Positions 1-11,490 of a stretch of DNA of 64,000 bases are shown here, one piece after another (position 1 is the stretch's first letter; each line of letters begins with the position of its first letter). A model generated the notes under the pieces. The model searched no databases. It was not told the origin of the DNA and worked only from the letters and a program-made list of their open reading frames with translations. Location of the stretch: the NCBI GenBank assembly GCA_000302695.1, contig AMFN01000014.1:62001-126000 (forward strand), read 5' to 3'. Both the position numbers and the translations under genes were made by a program. The stretch comes from Enterobacteriaceae bacterium LSJC7. Lineage in GTDB: Bacteria > Pseudomonadota > Gammaproteobacteria > Enterobacterales > Enterobacteriaceae.

Positions 1-377
1 CGCGCCAGTTTGCCGCCCACCGTCTGGCGCTGGTGGGCGATGCTGCCCATACCATTCACCCGCTGGCCGGGCAGGGCGTTAACCTTGGCTTTATGGATGC
101 CGCAGAGTTGATTGCGCAAGTGCGCCGCCTGCATGAGCAGGGCAAGGATATTGGTCAGTATCTCTATCTGCGTCGTTATGAGCGCAGCCGCAAGCACAGC
201 GCAGCGCTGATGCTGGCGAGTATGCAGGGATTCCGCGAGTTGTTTGCTGGCAGCAATCCGGCGAAAAAACTGCTGCGCGATCTCGGTCTGAAGCTTGCCG
301 ATACGCTGCCCGGGGTAAAACCCCAGCTGATTCGCCAGGCGATGGGGCTGAACGACCTGCCTGACTGGCTGCGTTAA
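1..377 (+). CDS. ubiI: UbiI (VisC), ubiquinone C5-hydroxylase, 3' part only
   Basis: The window opens inside this gene; the reading frame runs from base 3 to the TAA at 375-377. The visible C-terminal ~124 residues include the flavoprotein monooxygenase motif GDAAHTIHPLAGQG (FAD ribityl contact) and end in NDLPDWLR, almost identical to what I remember of E. coli UbiI. The enzyme hydroxylates C5 of the ubiquinone ring precursor in aerobic coenzyme Q synthesis, with NADPH and O2. It lies upstream of gcvTHP in the same direction, as in E. coli. A hairpin follows the stop. Confidence 0.95.
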   Translation, partial: RQFAAHRLALVGDAAHTIHPLAGQGVNLGFMDAAELIAQVRRLHEQGKDIGQYLYLRRYERSRKHSAALMLASMQGFRELFAGSNPAKKLLRDLGLKLADTLPGVKPQLIRQAMGLNDLPDWLR

Positions 378-388
378 AGCCACCTGCA

Positions 389-423
389 CGCTCCTTTCGT
401 TCGCTGAAAGGGGCGTCTCCTCA
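389..423 (+). terminator. Probable intrinsic terminator of ubiI
   Basis: A 10-bp stem (CGCTCCTTTC with GAAAGGGGCG, one G-T pair) and a 7-nt loop lie about 12 bp after the ubiI stop. The stretch after it (TCTCCTCATTT) is pyrimidine-rich but is not a clean T-run, so termination strength is uncertain. Confidence 0.5.
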
Positions 424-792
424 TTTGAAATATTCTAATCCCACTCCCTGTTTCGCATTAGTTTTACTAATTTAACGCACGGTCATTTGTAGCATTTTTG
501 TTTTTGTTTTTATCAAAAATGTTATCTGATCCTAATTTCCTGGCGTGATATTGCGCGATTTTGTGCGCTGTTTCGCAAATGTCTGGATGAAAAAACTCTG
601 CCGGTCAGCCCGATTTTTGGTCATAAGGTAATCCGATGGCCCGCCTGCGCTTGTGGTTTAGTGCCGGTTTCAGTGGTAAGTTCAGGTCAAAGGTAACGTT
701 TGCGTTGGTGTCCTCCTGGACGCTGACGCCGGGTTTCGTCCCGTTCGTCGCGGGGCGAAAAGGAGACCCCCATCGTACTGAAAGAGGACAAG
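424..792 (+). promoter_or_regulatory. gcvTHP control region
   Basis: About 370 bp without a gene before gcvT. The first half is AT-rich (450-560), as expected for the Lrp/GcvA-bound upstream region described for E. coli gcv. I did not identify individual GcvA or Lrp sites. A PurR-like box lies at 690-705. Short ORFs here are not convincing. A ribosome site AAGAGGACAAG precedes the gcvT ATG. Confidence 0.5.
690..705 (+). promoter_or_regulatory. PurR-box-like operator
   Basis: The 16-mer AAGGTAACGTTTGCGT matches the PurR consensus ACGCAAACGTTTGCGT at 13 of 16 positions, with the right half perfect. It sits about 90 bp before the gcvT start. In E. coli PurR represses gcvTHP, linking one-carbon supply to purine need, so the position fits. 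Binding itself is inferred. Confidence 0.55.
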
Positions 793-1887
793 ATGGCTCA
801 GCAGACCCCTTTGTTTGAACAACATACGCTGTGCGGTGCGCGCATGGTGGACTTTCATGGTTGGATGATGCCGCTGCACTACGGCTCTCAGCTTGATGAA
901 CACCACGCAGTACGCACGGACGCCGGGATGTTTGATGTCTCCCATATGACCATTGTCGATTTACATGGCAGCCGCACGCAGGAGTTTTTGCGTTATCTGC
1001 TGGCAAACGACGTGGCGAAGCTCACTAAATCTGGCAAAGCGCTCTACACGCCTATGCTCAATGCCTCGGCGGGCGTGATTGACGACCTCATCGTGTACTA
1101 CTTCTCTGAAGACAATTTCCGTCTGGTGGTGAACTCCGCAACGCGCGAAAAAGATCTTGCCTGGATAACCCGTCATGCTGAGCCTTATGGCGTGGCGATT
1201 ACCGTGCGCGACGACCTGTCTATGATTGCCGTACAGGGACCGCAGGCGAAGGAAAAAGCGGCAACGCTGTTTACCCCTGAACAGCGCGACGCGGTAGCCG
1301 ATATGAAGCCCTTTTTCGGCGTGCAGTCCGGTGACTTGTTTATTGCGACCACCGGTTATACCGGTGAAGCCGGTTACGAGATTGCCCTGCCGAATGAAAA
1401 GGCGGCCGCGTTCTGGCAGCAGTTGGTGAAAGCAGGTGTGAAACCCTGCGGCCTGGGAGCACGCGATACGCTGCGCCTGGAAGCGGGTATGAATCTGTAC
1501 GGACAGGAGATGGACGAAGGCGTATCACCGCTCGCCGCCAACATGGGCTGGACCATCGCCTGGGAACCGGCCGATCGTGACTTTATCGGCCGTGATGTGC
1601 TCGAAGCCCAGCGCGAGCAGGGTACGGAACAACTGGTTGGTCTGGTAATGACGGAAAAAGGCGTGCTGCGCGGTGAGCTGCCGGTACGTTTTACCGACAT
1701 ACACGGCAATGCGCAGGAAGGCATTATCACCAGCGGCACCTTCTCACCGACGTTTGGCTACAGCATTGCGCTGGCGCGCGTACCGGCGGGCATTGGCGAT
1801 ACCGCCATCGTGCAGATCCGCAACCGTGAAATGCCGGTCAAAGTAACCAAACCTGTTTTTGTTCGCGCCGGTAAAGCCGTCGCATAG
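793..1887 (+). CDS. gcvT: Glycine cleavage T protein, aminomethyltransferase
   Basis: 364 residues, the E. coli GcvT length, starting [21 protein letters not shown]. GcvT moves the aminomethyl group from lipoyl-GcvH to tetrahydrofolate, giving 5,10-methylene-THF and ammonia in the cytoplasm. The start is the ATG after AAGAGGACAAG and agrees with the family N-terminus. It is first in gcvT-gcvH-gcvP; 50 bp separate it from gcvH, whose own ribosome site is AGGAGAG. Nothing unusual was seen. Confidence 0.97.
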   Translation: MAQQTPLFEQHTLCGARMVDFHGWMMPLHYGSQLDEHHAVRTDAGMFDVSHMTIVDLHGSRTQEFLRYLLANDVAKLTKSGKALYTPMLNASAGVIDDLIVYYFSEDNFRLVVNSATREKDLAWITRHAEPYGVAITVRDDLSMIAVQGPQAKEKAATLFTPEQRDAVADMKPFFGVQSGDLFIATTGYTGEAGYEIALPNEKAAAFWQQLVKAGVKPCGLGARDTLRLEAGMNLYGQEMDEGVSPLAANMGWTIAWEPADRDFIGRDVLEAQREQGTEQLVGLVMTEKGVLRGELPVRFTDIHGNAQEGIITSGTFSPTFGYSIALARVPAGIGDTAIVQIRNREMPVKVTKPVFVRAGKAVA

Positions 1888-1937
1888 TCAGCACGTTTAA
1901 TACCCATGCAAACGCGGGGATATTCAGGAGAGATACA

Positions 1938-2327
1938 ATGAGCAATGTGCCGAACGATTTGAAATACAGTAAAGAGCACGAGTGGCTGCGCAAGGAAGCC
2001 GACGGAACTTATACCGTGGGTATTACCGAACATGCGCAGCAGTTGCTGGGCGACATGGTGTTTGTTGACCTGCCGGAAGTGGGTAAAACCGTCAGCGCCG
2101 GCGACGACTGCGCGGTTGCGGAATCAGTGAAAGCGGCCTCTGATATTTATGCACCGGTGAGCGGTGAAATTGTGGCGGTGAACGAGTCACTCGGTGACGA
2201 GCCTGAGCTTGTGAACGCCGAGCCTTACGGCGATGGCTGGATTTTCCGCATCAAGGCCAGTGACGAAAGTCAGGTCGCCGCGCTGCTCAGTGCAGACGCC
2301 TATGCAGCCCTGTTAGAAGACGAATAA
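1938..2327 (+). CDS. gcvH: Glycine cleavage H protein, lipoyl carrier
   Basis: 129 residues, the family length. The lipoyl attachment site is Lys65 in AESVKAASD. GcvH carries the aminomethyl intermediate between GcvP, GcvT and lipoamide dehydrogenase. The ribosome site AGGAGAG lies 8-9 bp before ATG. A strong hairpin with a short T-run immediately follows the stop codon, before gcvP. Confidence 0.97.
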   Translation: MSNVPNDLKYSKEHEWLRKEADGTYTVGITEHAQQLLGDMVFVDLPEVGKTVSAGDDCAVAESVKAASDIYAPVSGEIVAVNESLGDEPELVNAEPYGDGWIFRIKASDESQVAALLSADAYAALLEDE

Positions 2328-2331
2328 CGTG

Positions 2332-2361
2332 AAGGGGTCGGGTTAAGCCCCGACCCCTTTT
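2332..2361 (+). terminator. Hairpin between gcvH and gcvP, likely partial terminator
   Basis: An 11-bp GC-rich perfect stem (AAGGGGTCGGG with its complement at 2349-2359) and a 6-nt loop, followed by a short T-run (TTTT). It lies inside the operon, so it probably tunes gcvP expression by partial termination or protects the gcvTH messenger 3' end. Confidence 0.6.
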
Positions 2362-2398
2362 GGTTTGCCCCACAGCACGTGACCCGGAAGCACAAGCC

Positions 2399-5272
2399 AT
2401 GACTCAGACCTTAAGCCAGCTGGAACACAGCGAAGCCTTTATCGACAGGCACATTGGTCCTACCCAGGAGCAGCAAAAGCAGATGCTCGACGCGGTGGGC
2501 GCAACTTCTCTTGATGCGCTGATTGCGCAGATTGTCCCGGCTGATATTCAGCTGCCGCAGCCGCCACAGACCGGCGAGGCTGCCACCGAATTTGCCGCAC
2601 TGGCTGAGTTGAAAGCCATTGCGGGTCGCAACAAGCGCTTTAAATCTTATATCGGCATGGGCTACGCGGGCGTGCAAACGCCGCCGGTTATCCTGCGCAA
2701 CATGCTGGAAAACCCGGGCTGGTATACCGCGTATACACCGTATCAGCCGGAAGTCTCCCAGGGCCGCCTTGAGGCGCTGCTTAACTTCCAGCAGCTTACG
2801 CTGGATTTAACCGGCATGGATCTCGCCTCTGCCTCGCTGCTCGACGAAGCGACCGCTGCCGCAGAAGCGATGGCGATGGCAAAACGCATCAGCAAGCTCA
2901 AAGGCGCCAACCGTTTCTTTGTGGCGCAGGATATTCATCCGCAGACGCTGGACGTGGTGCGCACCCGCGCTGAAACCTTTGGCTTTGAGGTGATTGTAGA
3001 TGAGGCGCACAAAGCGCTCGACCATCAGGACCTGTTCGGCGTGCTGCTTCAGCAGGTGGGCACCACCGGTGAGGTTCACGATTACAGCGCGCTTATCAGC
3101 GAACTGAAAGATCGCAAAGTCGTTGTAAGCGTAGCTGCCGATATGATGGCGCTGGTGCTGTTGACGGCACCGGGCAAGCAGGGTGCCGATATTGTCTTTG
3201 GCTCCGCGCAGCGTTTTGGCGTGCCGATGGGCTACGGCGGGCCGCACGCGGCGTTTTTCGCTGTCAGCGATGAGCACAAGCGCGCAATGCCGGGGCGCAT
3301 TATTGGCGTTTCCCGCGATGCGGCCGGTAACACCGCGCTGCGCATGGCGATGCAGACGCGCGAGCAGCATATTCGCCGCGAAAAGGCTAACTCCAACATC
3401 TGTACTTCGCAGGTGCTGCTGGCGAATATTGCCGGGCTGTACGCGGTCTGGCACGGACCTGAAGGCCTCAAACGTATTGCTAACCGTATTCATCGCTTCA
3501 CCGACATTCTGGCGGTGGGCTTGCAAAACAAAGGCCTGCACTTGCGCCATAGCAGCTGGTTTGACACGCTGTGTGTGGAAGTGGCTGACAAAGCCAGTGT
3601 GCTGGCACGTGCGCAGGCACGCGAAATTAACCTGCGCAGTGACCTGCCAGGCGCTGTCGGTATCACGCTTGATGAAACCACCACGCGCGAAGATGTGATT
3701 GCGCTGTTTGACGTGCTGCTGGGCGACGGTCATGGCCTGGATCCGCAGACGCTCGATAAAGACGTAGCGCATGACAGCCGCTCTATTCCTCAGGCGATGC
3801 TGCGTGACGATGCCATCCTGGCGCATCCGGTGTTTAACAGCTATCACAGCGAAACCGAGATGATGCGCTACATGCACAGTCTGGAGCGCAAGGACCTGGC
3901 GTTGAACCAGGCCATGATCCCGCTTGGCTCCTGTACCATGAAGCTTAACGCCGCAGCGGAAATGATCCCCATCACCTGGCCGGAATTTGCCGAGCTGCAT
4001 CCGTTCTGCCCGGCGAACCAGGCTGAAGGCTATCACCAGATGATTGCCCAGCTCTCGGAATGGCTGGTCAAACTCACCGGCTATGACGCGCTGTGCATGC
4101 AGCCAAACTCCGGCGCGCAGGGCGAATACGCCGGCCTGCTGGCAATCCGTCGTTATCACGAGAGCCGCAACGAAGGCCATCGCGATATCTGTCTTATCCC
4201 AAGTTCAGCGCACGGCACCAACCCGGCTTCAGCACAAATGGCGGGCATGCAGGTGGTGGTGGTGGCCTGTGATAAAGACGGCAACATCGATCTCGCCGAT
4301 TTGCGAGCTAAAGCTGAACAGGCGGGCAGCCAGCTTTCCTGCATCATGGTGACCTATCCATCCACCCATGGCGTGTACGAAGAAACCATTCGCGAAGCCT
4401 GCAACGTAGTGCATGAGTTTGGCGGCCAGGTTTACCTCGACGGTGCAAACATGAACGCCCAGGTCGGCATTACCACGCCGGGCTTTATCGGCGCGGATGT
4501 GTCGCACCTTAACCTGCATAAAACGTTCTGTATTCCGCACGGCGGCGGCGGTCCGGGCATGGGACCCATCGGCGTGAAAGCGCATCTGGCACCGTTTGTG
4601 CCAGGCCACAGCGTGGTGCAGATTGAAGATATGCTTACCACCCAGGGCGCGGTGTCTGCGGCTCCGTTTGGCAGCGCATCCATTCTGCCGATTAGCTGGA
4701 TGTACATCCGCATGATGGGCGCGCAGGGGCTGAAAAAGGCAAGTCAGGTGGCAATCCTTAACGCCAACTACATTGCCAGTCGCCTCAAGGACGCCTGGCC
4801 GGTGCTGTACACCGGGCGCGATGGCCGCGTGGCGCACGAATGTATTCTTGACGTGCGCCCGCTCAAAGAGCAGACCGGCATCAGCGAGCTGGATGTGGCT
4901 AAGCGCCTGATTGACTACGGCTTCCATGCGCCGACCATGTCGTTCCCGGTTGCGGGTACGCTGATGGTGGAACCAACGGAGTCGGAAAGCAAAGTCGAGC
5001 TGGACCGCTTTATTGATGCAATGCTGGCTATCCGTGCAGAAATCGACCGCGTGGCGAAAGGGGAGTGGCCGCTTGCGGACAACCCGCTGGTTAATGCACC
5101 ACACACCCAGCAGGAGCTGGTCGCCGACTGGAGCCATCCATACAGCCGTGAGCTGGCGGTATTCCCGGCGGGCAGCAGCAACAAATACTGGCCGACGGTG
5201 AAGCGCCTTGATGATGTCTGGGGCGATCGCAATCTGTTTTGTTCCTGCGTGCCGATGAGCGAATATCAGTAA
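2399..5272 (+). CDS. gcvP: Glycine decarboxylase, P protein
   Basis: 957 residues from the ATG at 2399 ([14 protein letters not shown]), matching E. coli GcvP in start and length; an in-frame start 13 codons upstream is less likely. PLP-dependent, it decarboxylates glycine and loads the aminomethyl group on lipoyl-GcvH. The PLP lysine is Lys708 in [18 protein letters not shown]. It has the usual tandem half-domain architecture and ends CVPMSEYQ. It is followed by a clear terminator. Long reverse-strand ORFs inside this gene are shadows. Confidence 0.97.
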   Translation: MTQTLSQLEHSEAFIDRHIGPTQEQQKQMLDAVGATSLDALIAQIVPADIQLPQPPQTGEAATEFAALAELKAIAGRNKRFKSYIGMGYAGVQTPPVILRNMLENPGWYTAYTPYQPEVSQGRLEALLNFQQLTLDLTGMDLASASLLDEATAAAEAMAMAKRISKLKGANRFFVAQDIHPQTLDVVRTRAETFGFEVIVDEAHKALDHQDLFGVLLQQVGTTGEVHDYSALISELKDRKVVVSVAADMMALVLLTAPGKQGADIVFGSAQRFGVPMGYGGPHAAFFAVSDEHKRAMPGRIIGVSRDAAGNTALRMAMQTREQHIRREKANSNICTSQVLLANIAGLYAVWHGPEGLKRIANRIHRFTDILAVGLQNKGLHLRHSSWFDTLCVEVADKASVLARAQAREINLRSDLPGAVGITLDETTTREDVIALFDVLLGDGHGLDPQTLDKDVAHDSRSIPQAMLRDDAILAHPVFNSYHSETEMMRYMHSLERKDLALNQAMIPLGSCTMKLNAAAEMIPITWPEFAELHPFCPANQAEGYHQMIAQLSEWLVKLTGYDALCMQPNSGAQGEYAGLLAIRRYHESRNEGHRDICLIPSSAHGTNPASAQMAGMQVVVVACDKDGNIDLADLRAKAEQAGSQLSCIMVTYPSTHGVYEETIREACNVVHEFGGQVYLDGANMNAQVGITTPGFIGADVSHLNLHKTFCIPHGGGGPGMGPIGVKAHLAPFVPGHSVVQIEDMLTTQGAVSAAPFGSASILPISWMYIRMMGAQGLKKASQVAILNANYIASRLKDAWPVLYTGRDGRVAHECILDVRPLKEQTGISELDVAKRLIDYGFHAPTMSFPVAGTLMVEPTESESKVELDRFIDAMLAIRAEIDRVAKGEWPLADNPLVNAPHTQQELVADWSHPYSRELAVFPAGSSNKYWPTVKRLDDVWGDRNLFCSCVPMSEYQ

Positions 5273-5297
5273 TACTGTTATGACTCAAAACATGTGA

Positions 5298-5324
5298 AAG
5301 GGCGCTGCGGCGCCCTTCTTTTTT
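5298..5324 (+). terminator. Intrinsic terminator of gcvTHP
   Basis: An 8-bp stem AAGGGCGC / GCGCCCTT with a 4-nt loop, then CTTTTTT. It ends the gcv operon 26 bp past the gcvP stop and 13 bp before ygfF. Confidence 0.85.
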
Positions 5325-5336
5325 ACGGGAGAAAAT

Positions 5337-6071
5337 ATGGCAATTGCTCTGGTAACCGGTGCCAGTCGCGGCATTGGCCGTGCGACGGCGCTGCAACTGG
5401 CACAAGAAGGCTATCGCGTTGCGCTGAATTATCACACTCATGCGCAAGCCGCGCAGGAGGTGGTAGAGCAGATTCAGCGCTCAGGCGGTGACGCCTTCGC
5501 CGTACAGGCCGATATTGCTGACGAATCTCAGGTGATGCAGATGTTTGCCCGCATTGACAAAGAAGCGCAGCCGTTGGTCGCCCTGGTGAACAATGCCGGT
5601 ATTTTGTTTACGCAGTGCCGGGTTGAAGCCCTGAGCGCGCAGCGTATTAATCAGGTGCTGACCACCAACGTTACTGGCACCTTCCTGTGCTGTCGCGAGG
5701 CGATTAAGCGGATGGTGCCTCATCAACGTGGCGCTATCGTCAATGTGTCCTCGGCTGCTGCCAGGCTGGGTTCGCCGGGGGAATATGTTGACTATGCGGC
5801 ATCAAAAGGCGCGGTAGATACGCTCACAACCGGCTTAGCGCTGGAAGTGGCAGCACAAGGCATACGCGTTAACGGCGTGCGGCCTGGGTTTATCTATACC
5901 GAAATGCACGCCAGCGGCGGTGAGGCCGGACGCGTCGATCGCGTTAAATCGCAGCTGCCGATGCGGCGCGGCGGTCAGCCTGAGGAAGTGGCACAAGCGA
6001 TAGCCTGGCTACTGAGCGATAAGGCCTCCTATGTGACCGGTAGTTTTATTGACCTTGCGGGTGGGAAGTAG
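5337..6071 (+). CDS. ygfF: SDR-family NAD(P)-dependent oxidoreductase YgfF
   Basis: 244 residues of the short-chain dehydrogenase/reductase family. It has the N-terminal cofactor motif TGASRGIG, the NNAG motif, the catalytic Ser and the YVDYAASK (YxxxK) pair, and ends TGSFIDLAGGK. Sequence and neighbourhood (gcvP on one side, bglA beyond) match E. coli YgfF, annotated there as a glucose-dehydrogenase-like SDR with no established substrate. The start is the ATG after GGGAGAA. It sits just beyond the gcv terminator, so it probably has its own promoter or uses read-through. Confidence 0.9.
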   Translation: MAIALVTGASRGIGRATALQLAQEGYRVALNYHTHAQAAQEVVEQIQRSGGDAFAVQADIADESQVMQMFARIDKEAQPLVALVNNAGILFTQCRVEALSAQRINQVLTTNVTGTFLCCREAIKRMVPHQRGAIVNVSSAAARLGSPGEYVDYAASKGAVDTLTTGLALEVAAQGIRVNGVRPGFIYTEMHASGGEAGRVDRVKSQLPMRRGGQPEEVAQAIAWLLSDKASYVTGSFIDLAGGK

Positions 6072-6234
6072 CGGGCGATTGCATTACGCCAGCGCCGCAG
6101 GGAACTGAGCAGCGGTTTTAGTTGGCACGGGCGCGGCTTTTCAGGCAGGGCTGAAAACAGGTGGCGTTGCTTATGAGGCTGGCAGATTTGCCTGTGGGTA
6201 TAAGCCTGCCGGGATGACGGATTTTCTGGTGATA

Positions 6235-6263
6235 AAAAAGCGGGCCTGCATGGCCCGCTTTTT
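6235..6263. terminator. Bidirectional terminator between ygfF and ccp
   Basis: A perfect 12-bp stem AAAAAGCGGGCC / GGCCCGCTTTTT with a 5-nt loop. A-run and T-run flank it, so it can stop transcripts from both convergent genes. The ~160 bp before it hold no gene. Confidence 0.85.
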
Positions 6264-6267
6264 GTGG

Positions 6268-7659
6268 TTACTGCACCGGATACGGTGTGTAGACCCCGTT
6301 CAGGGTGTGCAGGAAGGCGACAATATCATCGACATCCTGCTGCGCTAAGCTGGTGCCAACCTGATAGCGCAGCATCAGCTTCACGGCTTCATCCAGAGTC
6401 TGTACGTCGCCGCGGTGGAAATACGGTGCCGTCAGTGCCACGTTACGCAATGTTGGGACTTTCTGGCGCAGTCTGTCGCGCGCCTCTTTGGTCACGTTCA
6501 TACGTCCAACGTCAACGTCGGTAACGGTACCAAAAGCGAAGTCTTTTTTCAGCCCCAGCGGCTCAAAGGAGCGCCCGCCCATAATGGTGCCGGTATGACA
6601 GGTTGCGCACTTGTTTTCTTTAAACAGCTGCCAGCCGTGTTTCTGCTGAGCTGTCAACGCGTTGTCGTCACCGCGCAGGTATTTATCAAACGGCGCGTTC
6701 GGGGTTATCAGCGTTTTTTCAAACTCGGCGATGGCATCGGTAATAGTCTCACCGGTAAAGCCCTCTGGATAAACCGCCGTGAAGTCCTGAGTGAGCACCG
6801 GATCCTGGCTCAGCTTACCAATGATTTGATCCCAGGATTCTGAGGCCATTTCAATCGGGTTAAGCGGTGGCCCACCGGCCTGAGCCTGCAACGTCGCGGC
6901 ACGACCATCCCAGAACTGCTCAATGTTGAAGACGGCGTTAAACACGGTAGGTGCGTTGATGGGTCCTGACTGGTCGCCTACGCCAAGCGAGGTTTTTCTG
7001 CCGTCAACGCCGCCTGCCCCAAGCTGGTGGCAGCTGGCGCAGGAGATGGAGTTATCGCCTGACAAACGTGGGTCATGATACAGGCGCTGGCCGAGTGCGA
7101 CTTTCTGTGCATTAACCGGCAGTGTCTGTGGGATAGGCTGGACTGGCTCATTACGGCGATTTTCCGCCATATCCGGCGTGGCGTAATACTTCAGGCGCTG
7201 ATCTTTAATCCAGTTGAGCATGGTTTCACGCTCTTCTGGGCTGATTTTGCCTGACCAGTGCAGCGCTACGTAGCGCGTGGGGGGCATGGTTTCATTAGCC
7301 ATGACCCACTCAATTTTGGTCAAATCATCCTGCGGCGCAGGGGCATCTTTTAGCAGACTCTGCTTGACCGGATCGAGGCTAAAGGATTTATAGCCCAGCG
7401 ACATATCGTAATCCATCAACTGCTTAGCGATGGGGAACGACGCGTAAAACGGCAGGTCAGAAGAGACGGTGTGACAGTAGTCGCAACCTTTCTCCCGCAT
7501 AATACTCAGTACGCGATTGTTGGTTTCGGAGGCGGATTTTTCCGGCGGAGCGGCTTGCGCGCGCTGTTTATCGTGATTCCAGACATAGCCCACTAATCCA
7601 AAATAGCATACGGCCGCGACGGCGAGTGCCGATGCGCCCAGCTTCATCATTTTGCTCAT
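6268..7659 (-). CDS. ccp: Tri-heme cytochrome c peroxidase Ccp (YhjA)
   Basis: 463 residues from ATG 7659, preceded by AAGGGA; upstream in-frame starts are unlikely. One N-terminal hydrophobic segment anchors it to the inner membrane facing the periplasm. Three CXXCH heme sites are visible: CDYCH (extra N-terminal heme), CASCH and CATCH. It is very similar to E. coli YhjA, a quinol-linked peroxidase that lets H2O2 act as respiratory electron acceptor under low oxygen. In E. coli yhjA lies elsewhere on the chromosome; here it sits between ygfF and bglA. An FNR-like palindrome lies upstream. Confidence 0.93.
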   Translation of the reverse strand: MSKMMKLGASALAVAAVCYFGLVGYVWNHDKQRAQAAPPEKSASETNNRVLSIMREKGCDYCHTVSSDLPFYASFPIAKQLMDYDMSLGYKSFSLDPVKQSLLKDAPAPQDDLTKIEWVMANETMPPTRYVALHWSGKISPEERETMLNWIKDQRLKYYATPDMAENRRNEPVQPIPQTLPVNAQKVALGQRLYHDPRLSGDNSISCASCHQLGAGGVDGRKTSLGVGDQSGPINAPTVFNAVFNIEQFWDGRAATLQAQAGGPPLNPIEMASESWDQIIGKLSQDPVLTQDFTAVYPEGFTGETITDAIAEFEKTLITPNAPFDKYLRGDDNALTAQQKHGWQLFKENKCATCHTGTIMGGRSFEPLGLKKDFAFGTVTDVDVGRMNVTKEARDRLRQKVPTLRNVALTAPYFHRGDVQTLDEAVKLMLRYQVGTSLAQQDVDDIVAFLHTLNGVYTPYPVQ

Positions 7660-7735
7660 TGTAGTTATCCCTTCATAGGCGAAAGTGCTGACAAAATCAG
7701 CAATCGCATAATGCAGGGTTAAAAACAAGAACGCG

Positions 7736-7749
7736 TTGACGGTCGTCAA
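7736..7749 (-). promoter_or_regulatory. FNR-like palindrome upstream of ccp
   Basis: TTGACGGTCGTCAA is a perfect palindrome matching the FNR pattern TTGAnnnnnnTCAA (consensus TTGATnnnnATCAA), 77 bp upstream of the ccp start. E. coli yhjA is known to need FNR, which supports the call. Binding is inferred. Confidence 0.5.
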
Positions 7750-7823
7750 AGAACAAGAATGATTAGACCTATTAATGAGATAGGTTTCATCAATGTAAGG
7801 ATTTCCTTATTTAACAGCGGGAT

Positions 7824-7847
7824 AAAAAAAGCCGCGTTAAACGCGGC
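7824..7847 (-). terminator. Intrinsic terminator of bglA
   Basis: A 7-bp stem GCCGCGT / ACGCGGC with a 3-nt loop. Read on the minus strand it is followed by seven T, 10 bp after the bglA stop. Confidence 0.85.
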
Positions 7848-7856
7848 CCTGTAAAA

Positions 7857-9840
<1,984 letters not shown>

Positions 9841-10578
9841 TTATTCAGTCTGGCGTAGTTTGTTTGCCAGGCGTCGGCCAAGGGCCTCAAGGATATATAC
9901 CACAGGAATTTGAGTGGTAATGTCGTATACACCCGCCACGCGGGTCTGTGGTAAATGCCAGGAGAGGTTAAAATCGGCAAGTTTTGCCAGTGCCGAGCCT
10001 TCATGTGCGGTAATGGAGAGCACTTTACAGTGATGCAGACTGAACTGGCTGGCGAAGCGCAATATTTCAGCGGTTTCGCCGGAGACAGACAGCACGATAG
10101 CCAGTGCATTCTTTGCCATATCGCTGGTTACCGGAAAATAGGGGTCGTCAATATGATTGCTGAACTTACCCACGTTTGAGAAAAAACGTGCGCCGTATTT
10201 TGCCAGCGCGCCTGAGGTGCCCGCCCCGACAAAAATAATACGCTCGGAGGAGACAATAATATCAATGGCATCATCCAGCAGCGCTTCAAATTCAGCGTTG
10301 TTCACGCTTTTAAAGAAGCTGATTATCTCTCCTGCACCGAAGTTATCCTGCTGCGTTTCGTTTTGCTCAAGATAAAGTTTAAAGCGCACGCGAAACTCAG
10401 AATAACCGTCGCAGTTGAGTTTGCGACAAAAACGCAACACGGTGGTGGTCGACACACCCGAGGCTTCAGCCAGCTCGCGTATGGTCATGTACATCACTTT
10501 GTCGCGGTTTTTAATGATGAAATTATAAACCGACATTTCCAGGTTGTTCAGGCTGGCGATAGCGGCATGGGTGAACAT
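9841..10578 (-). CDS. RpiR/MurR-family transcriptional regulator
   Basis: 245 residues from ATG 10578, preceded by AAAGGA. An N-terminal winged HTH of the RpiR type (MTIRELAEASGVSTTTVLRFCRKL) is followed by a SIS sugar-phosphate-isomerase-like domain (IIFVGAGTSGALAKYGARFF; VLSVSGETAEIL). This family senses phosphosugars. Its position immediately upstream of bglA and on the same strand suggests control of bglA or a beta-glucoside function, but no operator could be assigned. E. coli lacks this gene here. Confidence 0.85.
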   Translation of the reverse strand: MFTHAAIASLNNLEMSVYNFIIKNRDKVMYMTIRELAEASGVSTTTVLRFCRKLNCDGYSEFRVRFKLYLEQNETQQDNFGAGEIISFFKSVNNAEFEALLDDAIDIIVSSERIIFVGAGTSGALAKYGARFFSNVGKFSNHIDDPYFPVTSDMAKNALAIVLSVSGETAEILRFASQFSLHHCKVLSITAHEGSALAKLADFNLSWHLPQTRVAGVYDITTQIPVVYILEALGRRLANKLRQTE

Positions 10579-10648
10579 CGACACAGTGCAATCCTTTAGA
10601 AGGTAAAAACATGCTGACACGGGGTATGCTTCATCGGTACAACTAATG

Positions 10649-11257
10649 TTAGTGCAGCCAGCCTTTTTGTTGCGCCAGATGCAGTTCGCTTTCTACATGC
10701 TGCCACAGCTCAGGCAGGGTTTCGCCCACGTGGGCGTTGCGCGCCAGCACCTGCTCAAGTGAAATGCCATTTTCACGCCAGCTTTGTCCCTCGTTATGAA
10801 GGTTTTGCAGCACCGGCAGAAGTCTGTCTATTGCGCCGGCAAAGCGGGCATCGGCGGTTGTTGCGGCCTCATATTCGAGCCAGAGCTGCAAAAAAGACTC
10901 GGCCTGCGGCGCTGGCAGCATGCCAAACAGGCGGCGAGCGGCCTGCGCTTCTTTCAGGGCAACGGCCTCGCGTGCAGCCAGGTCGTAAACCAGCACATCG
11001 CCAACGTCGATTTCGACAATATCATGCAGCAGCGCCATTTGAATGACGCGGGTGATATCAACGCCCGCAGGAGCAAACGGCTGAAGGCTTAGTGCCGCCA
11101 TGGCAAAGTGCCAGCTATGCTCAGCAGAGTTTTCGTGGCGACCATTACCAATAAGGCGCGTGCGGCGCTCAACGCGCTTGAGTTTATCCAGCTCCATTAA
11201 AAAAGCCACGATAGCGTGTAGCGAATCTTGTCTGGCGTTGCCTGTCTTTGCCGACAT
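10649..11257 (-). CDS. HD-domain hydrolase, YfbR/HDDC2-like
   Basis: 202 residues. The metal-binding set of the YfbR/YGK1 HD family is visible: His41-Glu42, AEHSW around 45-49, LLHD with His78-Asp79, and GDV a few residues later. Family members are 5'-deoxynucleotidases or nucleotide phosphohydrolases. The true yfbR of E. coli lies elsewhere, so this is probably a paralogue. Its substrate is not known. It is transcribed towards the RpiR gene, 70 bp away. Confidence 0.75.
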   Translation of the reverse strand: MSAKTGNARQDSLHAIVAFLMELDKLKRVERRTRLIGNGRHENSAEHSWHFAMAALSLQPFAPAGVDITRVIQMALLHDIVEIDVGDVLVYDLAAREAVALKEAQAARRLFGMLPAPQAESFLQLWLEYEAATTADARFAGAIDRLLPVLQNLHNEGQSWRENGISLEQVLARNAHVGETLPELWQHVESELHLAQQKGWLH

Positions 11258-11490
11258 GGTTTACTCCTGTTGGTCTGCGGGCTTATCGGGTTGCCTCACG
11301 GCAGAGCCGGGGTAAGGCCGCAGGGTGTGTGCGTGGCGCTTAGCTTACGGGTGTACTGAATAAAGTCACTATCGTAAGGCGTTTACACCTGGATGCATAA
11401 ATTTTTTAGCGAACAGGTGTTCACTGAAACCATTCTCAGTTAGGCTGGTAGCGATTGTATTTTTTATCATCATCACCCCGGAGTCTCACT

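Noticed and set aside
2807-4180. 457-codon open frame on the minus strand inside gcvP
   Set aside because: It is opposite a gene with full-length family identity; the long frame arises from the codon bias of gcvP and shows no family motif.
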